Shown here: positions 26,648-34,101 of the stretch, piece after piece
Position numbering within the stretch: position 1 is the stretch's first letter
Layout of the letters: every line of letters begins with the position of its first letter
Assembly: GCA_044343935.1 (NCBI GenBank)
Contig: JBIJDU010000002.1
Location: 57,608-121,607, forward strand
Direction: 5' to 3'
DNA from: AcAMD-5 sp044343935
Lineage (GTDB): Bacteria; Actinomycetota; Actinomycetes; S36-B12; UBA5976
Length of the DNA stretch: 64,000 bases
Notes under the pieces: generated by a model
The model's database searches: none
Told to the model about the DNA's origin: nothing
Seen by the model: only the letters and a program-made list of their open reading frames with translations
Made by a program: the position numbers and the translations under genes

Positions 26648-27628
26648 ATGACAGTTTCAACGACTAAAGGGTTATCAGATAATCTAAAAGCGAGTTCATT
26701 GCGAGCAGCGTTTCTGATTCTGATAATTGCACTCTTCGCAATCCAGAATCCAGCTTTCATTAATGGCGCCAGTATTTTGTCTGTAGTGCAAGGAATGGTG
26801 TTCGTTGGAATAGCAGCTGTATTTCTAACTATTTTGATCACATCTGGTGAATTCGATATTTCTGTTGGTGCAAACGCTGCTTTAGCTGGGACCCTTGCGG
26901 CACAGTTTGTAATTGGCGGAGAAGGCGTTGCAGACGATCGCTCGCCATGGGCAGGACTTTTGATCGGAGTATTTGTCGGGTTGGTTATCGGCTTGATCAA
27001 TGCATTTATTGTCTTAGTTGGAAACGTACCATCATTCATAGCAACAATCGCTATGCTCTTTATTGCAAAAAGCTTAGCCACTTATATTCCTGGCGGAAAA
27101 CCAATTCCTGGATATCGTGATTCGTGGGAGGCGGATGGAATTGTTTTCCGTGAGTCATTCTTCTTATCAAACTTCAGTATCATCGTATTTATTTTAATGA
27201 TCGTAGTTGGACATATAATTTTGAAACGAACCCATTTCGGGGTTGTTGTTTCATCAATTGGTAGTAATAAAGAAGCAGCAAGAACCAGTGGTACCCAAGT
27301 AAAGCGGGTTAAGACCATATTGTTCGCATTAACAGGTGCAGGAGCAGGACTAGCTGGCGCAGTCAGTGTGTTCCACTTTGGTTCGATTTATTTCTCATTG
27401 GGTCAGGGATGGGAATTGACCGCGATTGCTGCGATTGTTCTTGGTGGAACTAGTTTATTTGGTGGTAGAGGTTCAATCATTGGGTTACTTTTTGGCTTAG
27501 CATTGATGCAGACAATTGCTAGTGGCATGGTTGCAGTTGGTATTGATCCATGGTGGCAAACAGTAATTACCGGTGCTATCGTGCTTGCAACTCTAGTAGT
27601 GGAACAGTTAAGGCGAAAGGTTAGTTAG
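26648..27628 (+). CDS. Sugar ABC transporter permease (RbsC type)
   Basis: Second permease of the ribose/branched-chain family, 326 residues, about ten hydrophobic segments. SGEFDISVGANAALAGTLAA near residue 80 and ELTAIAAIVLGGTSLFGGRG near residue 265 are the family landmarks. It follows the ATPase by 29 bases and precedes the SDR gene by one base, so it belongs to the same transcript. It carries an extra insertion around residues 100-110 (GVADDRSPWAG) not seen in the divergent permease. Confidence 0.92.
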   Translation: MTVSTTKGLSDNLKASSLRAAFLILIIALFAIQNPAFINGASILSVVQGMVFVGIAAVFLTILITSGEFDISVGANAALAGTLAAQFVIGGEGVADDRSPWAGLLIGVFVGLVIGLINAFIVLVGNVPSFIATIAMLFIAKSLATYIPGGKPIPGYRDSWEADGIVFRESFFLSNFSIIVFILMIVVGHIILKRTHFGVVVSSIGSNKEAARTSGTQVKRVKTILFALTGAGAGLAGAVSVFHFGSIYFSLGQGWELTAIAAIVLGGTSLFGGRGSIIGLLFGLALMQTIASGMVAVGIDPWWQTVITGAIVLATLVVEQLRRKVS

Positions 27629-27629
27629 A

Positions 27630-28403
27630 TTGATTATTCCTAATCGATTTCTAGGCAAGGTATGTATAGTTACTGGTGCTGAATCCGGTATTGGCAATGC
27701 GACTGCTTCACGGTTTGCGCAAGAGGGTGCCGAAGTTTTCGGGCTGGGATTAGATGACGTTAAAGGCCAAGAGTGGCAGCGTCAAATGCGTGGAAATGGG
27801 AATAAGGCAACATTTTACCGGGTTGATGTGTCTGACAATGATGAAGTGAAATCTGTTGTTGATCAAATTACAAAAGCGCATGATCAGGTAGATATTTTGA
27901 TTAATAATGCTGGTGTTTTTGATTACCACAAAATTGAGGATTTGCCAGAAGAAACCTGGGACAAAGTTATGGCGGTAAATGTAAAAGCGTTGTACTTGAC
28001 CTCAAAATATTGCATTCCGCACATGAGATCCAAGGGTGGATCGATCATAAATATTGCGTCAGTTCATGCCTTTGCGACCATGGATTCGGTTCCAGTTTAT
28101 GCAGCTAGCAAGGGTGCGGTAGTTGCGTTAAGTCGACAAATGGCAATTGATTACATCAAAGATGGAATCAGAGTAAATTCTGTTGTGGTTGGTGGCGTGA
28201 ATACGGCGATGTCCCTTAAGCATGCAAGTTCACTGGGAAAAACACTAGATGAACTTGGTTTTGTGCAGGACCCAAAGGTGCTTGGCAGAACGGCGAACCC
28301 GGAAGAAATCGCAGCAGGAATCACCTATTTGGCTTCTGATGACGCCAGTTTTGTGGTTGGTTCAGCATTTCTGATTGATGGCGGCTTAACCGCAAACTTG
28401 TAA
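27630..28403 (+). CDS. Short-chain dehydrogenase/reductase, probable sugar dehydrogenase
   Basis: Classical SDR of 257 residues using NAD(P). The cofactor loop TGAESGIG is at 15-22, NNAG at 92-95, and the catalytic set is Asn117, Ser144, Tyr157 and Lys161 (YAASK). The start is a TTG one base past the permease stop, with AAGG upstream. In this operon the likely job is oxidation of the imported aldose to its lactone, matching the lactonase and dehydratase; cofactor preference and substrate cannot be read. A copy of ATCGATTTC occurs in its first codons (27643-27651) and may be chance. Confidence 0.88.
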   Translation: MIIPNRFLGKVCIVTGAESGIGNATASRFAQEGAEVFGLGLDDVKGQEWQRQMRGNGNKATFYRVDVSDNDEVKSVVDQITKAHDQVDILINNAGVFDYHKIEDLPEETWDKVMAVNVKALYLTSKYCIPHMRSKGGSIINIASVHAFATMDSVPVYAASKGAVVALSRQMAIDYIKDGIRVNSVVVGGVNTAMSLKHASSLGKTLDELGFVQDPKVLGRTANPEEIAAGITYLASDDASFVVGSAFLIDGGLTANL

Positions 28404-28421
28404 TTAGTGGCAAGTTTGCGG
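28390..28421 (+). terminator. Hairpin spanning the SDR stop codon
   Basis: A perfect 11-bp stem (CCGCAAACTTG at 28390-28400, complement at 28411-28421) closes a 10-base loop that begins with the TAA of the SDR gene. It lies between convergent genes, so it could end transcription from both sides. No good T tract follows on either strand, so termination efficiency is uncertain. Confidence 0.5.
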
Positions 28422-28431
28422 GCGCTAATTT

Positions 28432-29337
28432 CTAAAATTGTGAGCTTTGTCTGAGTTTATTTGCTCGCCAAGCATCAATTGAGAAAATTAATAACGCGCT
28501 CCAAACAATAACAAAACCAATTATGCGAACTTCGCTAAGTGGTTCGCTAAACACCCAAACCCCAATGATGAATTGCATCGTGGGTGCCACATATTGCATC
28601 ACGCCTAACCAGGTTAATGGAACTCGAGTAGTTGCGGTGCCAAACAGTAATAGCGGCAATGCTGTTAGTGGGCCGGAGATAATGGCGAGAATCAATAGGG
28701 TCGGGTTTGAAAACAAAACTGCCTCAGCATCACGATACAACCAACTTAGGTATCCGATCGTTATCGGCAATAACAGTGCAGTTTCCATTAGTAAGCCAGG
28801 CACTGCTGGCAAATTAATCTGCTTTTTTAAGCCTCCATATATACCAAAAGAACCAGCCAGTACTAGCGCGATCCAGGGCAGCCGGCCATAATCAAAGCTA
28901 AGCACTAAGACGGCAACTGCAGCAATACCAACTGCTATTTTTTGTAAGGTACGCAATCGTTCGCCAAAAAACACCATACCGAGCAGCACCGAAACTAGCG
29001 GATTTATGAAATAGCCGAGTGAAGTTTCCACCACGTGATTGTCATTAACTGCCCAGATGTAAACGCCCCAATTAGTTGCAACAAAGAAACTGGCAAACAC
29101 GATCAACAAAGATAACTTTCGATTTTGCAAAGTTGTTTTCACAACCGGCCAACTATGCGTTAACTGCATGAGTAGCAGCACAAACAACAAGCTCCAGATA
29201 ATTCGGTGGCCCAGAATCTCGAAGGCAGTGGCTGGTTTTAACAGCGGCCAGAACAGCGGCAGCAGCCCCCACATTAAGTACGCCCCTAGTCCGGAAATTA
29301 CGCCGTAGCGCTCATCTTGTTGCGGGGTGCGGGGCAT
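28432..29337 (-). CDS. rarD: RarD-like EamA-family permease
   Basis: Drug/metabolite transporter superfamily protein of 301 residues with ten hydrophobic segments. The N-terminus GLGAYLMWGLLPLFWPLLKP and the block HRIIWSLLFVLLL are typical of the RarD subgroup, as are GYFINPLVSVLLGMVFFGERL and the LTWLGVMQYVAPTMQFIIGV block. RarD is named from chloramphenicol sensitivity in Pseudomonas, but its natural substrate is not established. The gene is convergent with the sugar operon and diverges from tRNA-Tyr across about 60 bp. Confidence 0.88.
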   Translation of the reverse strand: MPRTPQQDERYGVISGLGAYLMWGLLPLFWPLLKPATAFEILGHRIIWSLLFVLLLMQLTHSWPVVKTTLQNRKLSLLIVFASFFVATNWGVYIWAVNDNHVVETSLGYFINPLVSVLLGMVFFGERLRTLQKIAVGIAAVAVLVLSFDYGRLPWIALVLAGSFGIYGGLKKQINLPAVPGLLMETALLLPITIGYLSWLYRDAEAVLFSNPTLLILAIISGPLTALPLLLFGTATTRVPLTWLGVMQYVAPTMQFIIGVWVFSEPLSEVRIIGFVIVWSALLIFSIDAWRANKLRQSSQF

Positions 29338-29398
29338 AGTTACCCAATCCTAGGCCTTGATTTGTGAGGCAAGTGGCTCGTGTAGCCTTCGCGGTCTT

Positions 29399-29484
29399 GG
29401 TAGGTTGCCCGAGTGGCCAATGGGAGCGGACTGTAAATCCGCCGGCTTATGCCTTCAGTGGTTCAAATCCACTACCTACCACCA
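29399..29484 (+). tRNA. tRNA-Tyr (GTA)
   Basis: Class II tRNA of 86 bases with a long variable arm. The acceptor stem GGTAGGT pairs perfectly with ACCTACC, the anticodon loop CTGTAAA gives GTA at 29433-29435, and the T arm GTGGTTCAAATCCAC is intact. The 3' CCA is encoded, unlike the other three tRNAs here. A weak TTGTGA...TAGCCT pair at 29362-29388 may be its promoter, but its 15-bp spacing is short. Confidence 0.95.
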
Positions 29485-29568
29485 GTTACGTTTCATTTAC
29501 CTATCGCTGCCGTATTGTCAAAGCAGATTGTCAGGATTTACCGATATAACTATCCCAGGGGGATGTTG

Positions 29569-31152
29569 ATGCGAATAAGGTCTATTTCGGTAATTAGTTT
29601 GTTGGTGCTAGCTAGCTGTGCCACCACCACAAATTCGGCCGATCTATCTGATTATTTATCGCAAAATGTGCAGTGGCAGATTTGTCCGGACGATTACTTC
29701 TTAAAAAAAGACTATCGCTTTAGTGATTTTGATAAAGACAATGTCACTTGTGCCGAAATAGAAGTGCCAATTTCATATGATGACTTATCCCTTGGTAGCA
29801 AAACTGTTGCAATGATGGGCATGGGAAGCCGAGCAGACCAGGTTGTGTTCTACAACCCAGGCGGACCGGGCGCGTCTGGTATTGAGGCAATTCAAACTAT
29901 AGATTTTCCAGACGTGCTGGATCAGGAGTATTTCATAATTGGTTTTGATCCGCGCGGAGTTGGCTTCTCTTCACCAGTTAGATGTGACGATGAAGCAGAT
30001 CTAGAGAGTTACTATAAATTCGATCTATACATTGAGTCACAAGCTGAAGCCGATGAATTTATTGCAGCAGATCAAGAATTTACAGCCGATTGCGCTGCTG
30101 CAAATCCATACTGGTGGACTATCACCACTGAAAACACAGTGCAAGATATTGAGTTGATGCGAGCAGTGTTAACTGATCAACCACTTAACTTCATTGGTTC
30201 ATCTTATGGCACCACGTTAGCCATGGAATATCTTCGCGCTTACCCGGAGAATATTGGAAAAGTGATGTTGGATAGTCCCGTTCTAATTGGACTTGATAAT
30301 GATGAAGATTCACTACAGCAGGGTAAAGGCTTTAACGATTCATTCGAACGGTTATTTGCTGAATGTGCAGCTGACTCGAAGTGCCCAGGGAATTCAGTGA
30401 TGGAAGTTGCTGAGTTAATTAAACAGAAATTAATTGCAGCTGATGATGGCAAGGTCTTAGGCTATTGGGGCGTGCAGCAATCGAGTTTAAATCCTGATGC
30501 AACTGTGGCAAGCGCCAATATGATTATGGATGGCTTAAGTCAGATGTCCTACTTTGAGTTGGATGATGTTTACAGCGATTTCCGCGAGGGCATGATTGAG
30601 TTAATTGAGAAAAACGATAGTTGGATCTTTGAGTTTTATGGGCTGCTATTTAATGGATATGACCCAGAAACTAAAGAGCGGTCAAATATGAGTGAGATTT
30701 TGTATATTGTTAATTGTTTAGATATTGACTCTCGTGATTTTGATTCACTAGACGAACTAAAAGAATTTGATAAGAAATACCAAGCAGCCGCACCATTGGT
30801 ACATTATTTATATACCCCGCCAAATGGGTTTATCTGGAGTTCCGCCCGGCAGGGTTGTGAATGGAGCTGGTTGGCATTTGATGACGATTCAATCCCAGAT
30901 CCACCAGCCAAAGTGCCAGGTCCAGTCAACGAGTCTGGCAAGCAGATTTTGATTATTGCTTCGCAGGGTGACAACGCCACGCCGTATGTTGGAGCGGTGA
31001 AGGTTGCCCGCCAGCTCAAGTCTCCGCTGGTCACATTTACTGGCACTGGTCACGCGATTGCATTTAATGGCAATACCTGCCTGAAAGATCAGATCACCAA
31101 TTTCTTTGGGACTTCCGGCTCGTTAGCGTCGGTTAGTTGCGATCCAGAATAA
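29569..31152 (+). CDS. Secreted TAP-type alpha/beta-hydrolase lipoprotein
   Basis: Alpha/beta-hydrolase resembling actinobacterial tripeptidyl aminopeptidases (SlpD/TAP family), 527 residues. From ATG 29569, which has AGGGGG six bases upstream, the protein has a signal peptide with lipobox LASC and Cys17. The oxyanion region NPGGPGASG is present, and the triad candidates are Ser212 (GSSYG), Asp468 (SQGDNATP) and His495 (GTGHA) in the C-terminal TAP-like domain. It probably releases short peptides from extracellular protein fragments, complementing the large secreted protease at 39 kb. The ATG six bases upstream is a possible alternative start. Confidence 0.88.
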   Translation: MRIRSISVISLLVLASCATTTNSADLSDYLSQNVQWQICPDDYFLKKDYRFSDFDKDNVTCAEIEVPISYDDLSLGSKTVAMMGMGSRADQVVFYNPGGPGASGIEAIQTIDFPDVLDQEYFIIGFDPRGVGFSSPVRCDDEADLESYYKFDLYIESQAEADEFIAADQEFTADCAAANPYWWTITTENTVQDIELMRAVLTDQPLNFIGSSYGTTLAMEYLRAYPENIGKVMLDSPVLIGLDNDEDSLQQGKGFNDSFERLFAECAADSKCPGNSVMEVAELIKQKLIAADDGKVLGYWGVQQSSLNPDATVASANMIMDGLSQMSYFELDDVYSDFREGMIELIEKNDSWIFEFYGLLFNGYDPETKERSNMSEILYIVNCLDIDSRDFDSLDELKEFDKKYQAAAPLVHYLYTPPNGFIWSSARQGCEWSWLAFDDDSIPDPPAKVPGPVNESGKQILIIASQGDNATPYVGAVKVARQLKSPLVTFTGTGHAIAFNGNTCLKDQITNFFGTSGSLASVSCDPE

Positions 31153-31251
31153 CAAAGTTAGCACTTCATCAATTAGATGAATAGTTGCAGAATCTGGCAC
31201 CAGCGCCCTGCCGGTGCTTGGGGGGTCACCCTGTATCCTTGCCGGCTTACC

Positions 31252-31324
31252 GCCCCCATAGCTCAGTCGGTAGAGCGTTTCCATGGTAAGGAAAAGGTCA
31301 ACGGTTCGATTCCGTTTGGGGGCT
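31252..31324 (+). tRNA. tRNA-Thr (GGT)
   Basis: 73-base class I tRNA. Acceptor GCCCCCA pairs with TGGGGGC, the anticodon loop ATGGTAA gives GGT at 31285-31287, and the T arm ACGGTTCGATTCCGT is intact. CCA is not encoded. It precedes tRNA-Met by 23 bases and rpmG, a grouping conserved in many actinobacteria. An imperfect hairpin at 31197-31217 lies upstream and may terminate the preceding hydrolase transcript. Confidence 0.95.
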
Positions 31325-31347
31325 CGGACGGCAAAACAGCTGGACAA

Positions 31348-31420
31348 AGCGGGGTAGCTCAGGTGGTAGAGCAAGCGGCTCATAATCGCTGTGTCGCGGG
31401 TTCGACTCCCGCCCTCGCTA
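31348..31420 (+). tRNA. tRNA-Met (CAT), elongator type
   Basis: 73-base class I tRNA with anticodon CAT at 31381-31383 in loop CTCATAA. The acceptor AGCGGGG pairs with CCTCGCT, including one G-T. The A1-T72 pair argues against the initiator tRNA, which has an unpaired C1-A72. A lysidine-modified tRNA-Ile2 also has a CAT gene anticodon and cannot be fully excluded, but the conserved Thr-Met-rpmG context favours elongator Met. CCA is not encoded. Confidence 0.88.
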
Positions 31421-31477
31421 CAAAGAGTTTTACGGGTCAAGGCATACTTCACCCCTGGATCGATAAAGAAGGTAGAA

Positions 31478-31642
31478 ATGGCAAAGAGTGACGTACGGCC
31501 GAAAGTAACGATGGCCTGCCAGGATTGCAAAAATCGCAATTACATGACGAAGAAGAATCGTCGTAACGATCCAGATCGTCTTGAACTGTCAAAGTTCTGC
31601 CCATTCTGTAAGAAGCACACGGTTCATAAAGAAACTCGCTAA
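31478..31642 (+). CDS. rpmG: 50S ribosomal protein L33, zinc-ribbon type
   Basis: Large-subunit protein of 54 residues starting MAKSDVRPKV at ATG 31478, with GAAGGT upstream. Cys14, Cys17, Cys41 and Cys44 form two CxxC pairs, marking the zinc-binding C+ form. The reading frame extends further 5' through tRNA-Met, but that part is not protein. It is followed 11 bases later by the MaoC-like pair, the arrangement seen around hadA-hadB in mycobacteria. Confidence 0.95.
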   Translation: MAKSDVRPKVTMACQDCKNRNYMTKKNRRNDPDRLELSKFCPFCKKHTVHKETR

Positions 31643-31653
31643 TCGCGGTTGCT

Positions 31654-32067
31654 ATGGCAGCAAACCTTGAGTTGATTGGGTTTGAATACCCAGCATCAGA
31701 TCCGCTGCAAGTTACTGTTGCTGATATCCAAAACTTCTGTGTTGCCATTGGCGACAAAGTTCCAGAATTTTCTAAAACTGTTATTGCGCCGCCAACTTTT
31801 GCAATTTCATTGGTGATGCAGGCTATGACTTATGCCATGAATGATCCAAAACTAAATTTGAATTATGCCCGCGTAGTGCATGCTGATCAAAAATTTGAAC
31901 ATAATCGACCAATTGTTGCTGGTGATTTGTTAAGTGTTCGACTTACGGTTGCTGATGTTAAAAATAAAATGGGAAATGATTTCGTTACTTTTGTGGCAAG
32001 AATTTCAGATGCAAAAGATAAATTGGTAACCACTAGCACCTCTTTGTTAGTTGCGAGGGCTGAATAG
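31654..32067 (+). CDS. MaoC-like dehydratase, N-terminal-type subunit (HadA-like)
   Basis: Hotdog-fold protein of 137 residues resembling the non-catalytic subunit of a (3R)-hydroxyacyl dehydratase. It begins LELIGFEYPASDPLQVTVADIQNF, with VIAPPTFAISLV and HADQKFEHNRPIVAGDLLSV, as in mycobacterial HadA/HadC, and lacks the D-x4-H dyad. In mycobacteria this protein pairs with HadB in FAS-II. Whether this organism makes long acyl chains this way is unknown; a general beta-hydroxyacyl dehydratase role is the inference. One-base overlap with the HadB-like gene. Confidence 0.82.
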   Translation: MAANLELIGFEYPASDPLQVTVADIQNFCVAIGDKVPEFSKTVIAPPTFAISLVMQAMTYAMNDPKLNLNYARVVHADQKFEHNRPIVAGDLLSVRLTVADVKNKMGNDFVTFVARISDAKDKLVTTSTSLLVARAE

Positions 32068-32483
32068 TGATTAATTTAAGGTCATTAAATGTTGGCGATA
32101 ACTTGACGCTGTTGCAGTATCGGGTGAAGCGATCTGATTTGGTTAAATATGCTGGCGCAAGTATGGATTTCAACCCAATTCATTACAGCGATCGAGTTGC
32201 TACTTCAGTTGGATTGCCCGGTGTGATTGCACATGGCATGCACACCATGGGCGCAGTTGCGCGCGTAGTTACTGATCACTTACCAGCTGGCGCTTATGTT
32301 TCAAGTTACTCTACTAAATTCACCAATGCAATTGTGGTACCAGATGATGAAATTGGCGCATTAGTTTCGGTTAGCGCCGCAGTTAGCGCAAAAGCAGAAG
32401 ATTCCTTGTTCTTTACCATTGAGACTACTTGTGGTGAAGAAAAAGTTCTCAATCAAACTAAGTTAACTGTTGTATTCAAATGA
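32067..32483 (+). CDS. MaoC-like dehydratase, catalytic subunit (HadB-like)
   Basis: Catalytic hotdog subunit of 138 residues, GTG start. The hydratase-2 motif is clear: Asp34 and His39 in MDFNPIHYSD, then GLPGVIAHGMHTMGAVAR. It would dehydrate (3R)-hydroxyacyl-ACP or -CoA as a heterodimer with the preceding gene, with which it overlaps by one base. The 3' end overlaps the glycosyltransferase-like gene by four bases, so the three are co-translated. Confidence 0.87.
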   Translation: MINLRSLNVGDNLTLLQYRVKRSDLVKYAGASMDFNPIHYSDRVATSVGLPGVIAHGMHTMGAVARVVTDHLPAGAYVSSYSTKFTNAIVVPDDEIGALVSVSAAVSAKAEDSLFFTIETTCGEEKVLNQTKLTVVFK

Positions 32484-33229
32484 GTAATATCAAGCGAATT
32501 AGTGCCGCCGAGTTACCCACCGCAACTGAAATTAAACCAGGTATCACAGTTGGCTTAATTGTTGATGGCTGGGCTGAGGAGCTAGCAACTTGTGTTAATG
32601 GTTACCTAACACATACTGATGCTCAGTTACTACTGCTAGATATTGCAACCGATGAATCGAGCAAGCAAGCAGAGCAGCTGATGCTGGCTCAGCCAGCGCG
32701 AATTGAGTTGATTCGGGTTGAAAAGCTGGGCTGGAGCAAAGCGGTGCTCGCAATCCTGAAGGCTGCTACCACTGAATATGTTGTAATTGCCGATATCTCA
32801 TCGGTGTTACAAGCAGACGCACTCACCCCGTTGGCTGCGTTACTAGATTCAGCAGATGATATTGCCGCAGTTGGTTGGCGCGGCGCGAATATCGATCTAG
32901 ATTCGAATTGGTTTGAATCAGTATCAGCAAGTGGTGAAGTAGATCAGTTACTTGGATATTTGATGATGGTGAAACGTGAATTGGGTCTTGCTCATCCGCC
33001 GCACAAAGACGCTCGGTTCTATCGAAATGCGGATTTAGAATGGTCGCTGGCGCTTCGAGACGCTGGCTATCGATTGTTAACGCCGACCGAAGAGTTGCCG
33101 ATAATTCAAGGTAGGCATCACGGCTATTACGACACTGATCCGGAGTATCGAGATAGCGAATCCAAGAAGAATTACAACCGTCTGCTGAAGCGCTTTAGAG
33201 GGAAAACTGAGATTCTGGTACCGCGTTGA
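32480..33229 (+). CDS. Degenerate GT2-like glycosyltransferase
   Basis: 249-residue soluble protein with a GT-A-like layout. An N-terminal strand VGLIVDGWAEEL replaces the usual VxVxxYN start, a central AATTEYVVIADIS resembles the pre-DxD region, and ARFYRNADLEWSLALRDAGY resembles the late acceptor-site helix. The classic DxD is not evident: DIS occupies that place. The C-terminus KKNYNRLLKRFRG is basic. It may be a divergent family 2 glycosyltransferase or a catalytically altered relative, and I cannot name a substrate. Four-base overlap with the HadB-like gene. Confidence 0.6.
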   Translation: MSNIKRISAAELPTATEIKPGITVGLIVDGWAEELATCVNGYLTHTDAQLLLLDIATDESSKQAEQLMLAQPARIELIRVEKLGWSKAVLAILKAATTEYVVIADISSVLQADALTPLAALLDSADDIAAVGWRGANIDLDSNWFESVSASGEVDQLLGYLMMVKRELGLAHPPHKDARFYRNADLEWSLALRDAGYRLLTPTEELPIIQGRHHGYYDTDPEYRDSESKKNYNRLLKRFRGKTEILVPR

Positions 33230-33302
33230 TCGGTGTTTTTGCAGCAGCAGAGTAAGGTATTAAGTATTCGAGAATCACCTTCTGCTAGGAGTCAGGAATA
33301 AA

Positions 33303-34073
33303 TTGCACCGGTATCGCAAATCAATCATTTTTTTGGTTCTTGGGGTCTTTGTTGGTTCGGTGGTATTAGCTGGGTGCAGCACAAGTATTGATGATGCTAG
33401 CCCAATGCCAGATCCAGAACTTCCAGCGCCGGTGATGCTTGATTACATGATCCCTGCCGGTGAAATCGAAGTTGGCGAAGTTGTAGTGATTGTTTTAGAT
33501 GAGCCAATGAATTGGACCATGCAAAACAATTCACCAGATATTGTTGAGTTACAACCAGCGATTGATGATGGCACCATGCAGACAAATTTTGCAGTTACTG
33601 CACTCAAATTAGGTACAGCTAATTTATATGCGGAGAAAGATGGCTTGGGTCAATCTTTCACAATTGAAGTGGTTGCACAAAAAGAAAACCGAGAAATTAG
33701 AATTGCTGATTCTGAGTTTAGTTTGACGTTACCAGGCTTTTTGGCAGATTTAATTGAATTTGAAATACAAATGGATCAAACCGCTGAACAGCTTTCTGCC
33801 TTCAACGCTAGTTATATCTATTACAACGCCGAAGATGGTCAGCAGCGATTTGGTTCATTTGCTTGGGTGCTGCCAGTTTCGGTCTGGGAAGAGATTCAAA
33901 ACCCAAACGAGCCGCCACTTGGCGAAGAGATGGTAAGAGTTGCTGACAAAGTATTGGTGCTATCAGGCCCGCAGGATCTCCCATTTAACGATCGATACAG
34001 CAATGATGCCAATCGCTATAGCGCTCTTGTCACATTGCTTAATCAGCCAGAAACTTACCGACATACGCCATAA
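33303..34073 (+). CDS. Secreted lipoprotein, possible chagasin-like domain
   Basis: 256-residue lipoprotein from a TTG start, with AGGAG and CAGGA upstream. The signal peptide ends in VLAGC with Cys25 lipidated. The first mature domain (about residues 45-120) has EIEVGEVVVIVLDEPMNW..SPDIVEL and ALKLGTANLYAEKDG, which recall the beta-sandwich of chagasin-like I42 peptidase inhibitors, but the match is by eye and weak. The second half (about 130-256) is acidic, has FGSFAWVLPVSVWEEIQ, and I do not recognise it. A hypothetical surface protein is the safe description. Confidence 0.65.
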   Translation: MHRYRKSIIFLVLGVFVGSVVLAGCSTSIDDASPMPDPELPAPVMLDYMIPAGEIEVGEVVVIVLDEPMNWTMQNNSPDIVELQPAIDDGTMQTNFAVTALKLGTANLYAEKDGLGQSFTIEVVAQKENREIRIADSEFSLTLPGFLADLIEFEIQMDQTAEQLSAFNASYIYYNAEDGQQRFGSFAWVLPVSVWEEIQNPNEPPLGEEMVRVADKVLVLSGPQDLPFNDRYSNDANRYSALVTLLNQPETYRHTP

Positions 34074-34101
34074 CCAAATCGGTTCAGATTAGGCTGCGGG
34101 C

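Noticed and set aside
28390..28421. Inverted repeat as the end of an insertion sequence
   Set aside because: The two arms are only 10 bases apart and no transposase or target duplication is nearby; a hairpin is the simpler reading.
19560..29484. tRNA-targeted genomic island using tRNA-Tyr as attachment site
   Set aside because: No integrase, no direct repeat of the tRNA 3' end near 19.5 kb, and rarD lies between island and tRNA; the island may still be accessory but this mechanism is not supported.
31348..31420. Initiator tRNA-fMet
   Set aside because: The acceptor has an A-T first pair, not the unpaired C-A of the initiator, and the anticodon stem lacks three consecutive G-C pairs.
31123..31539. 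Reverse-strand 138-codon open frame covering two tRNA genes
   Set aside because: It runs antisense through tRNA-Thr, tRNA-Met and the start of rpmG, which are well supported; no protein family is recognisable.
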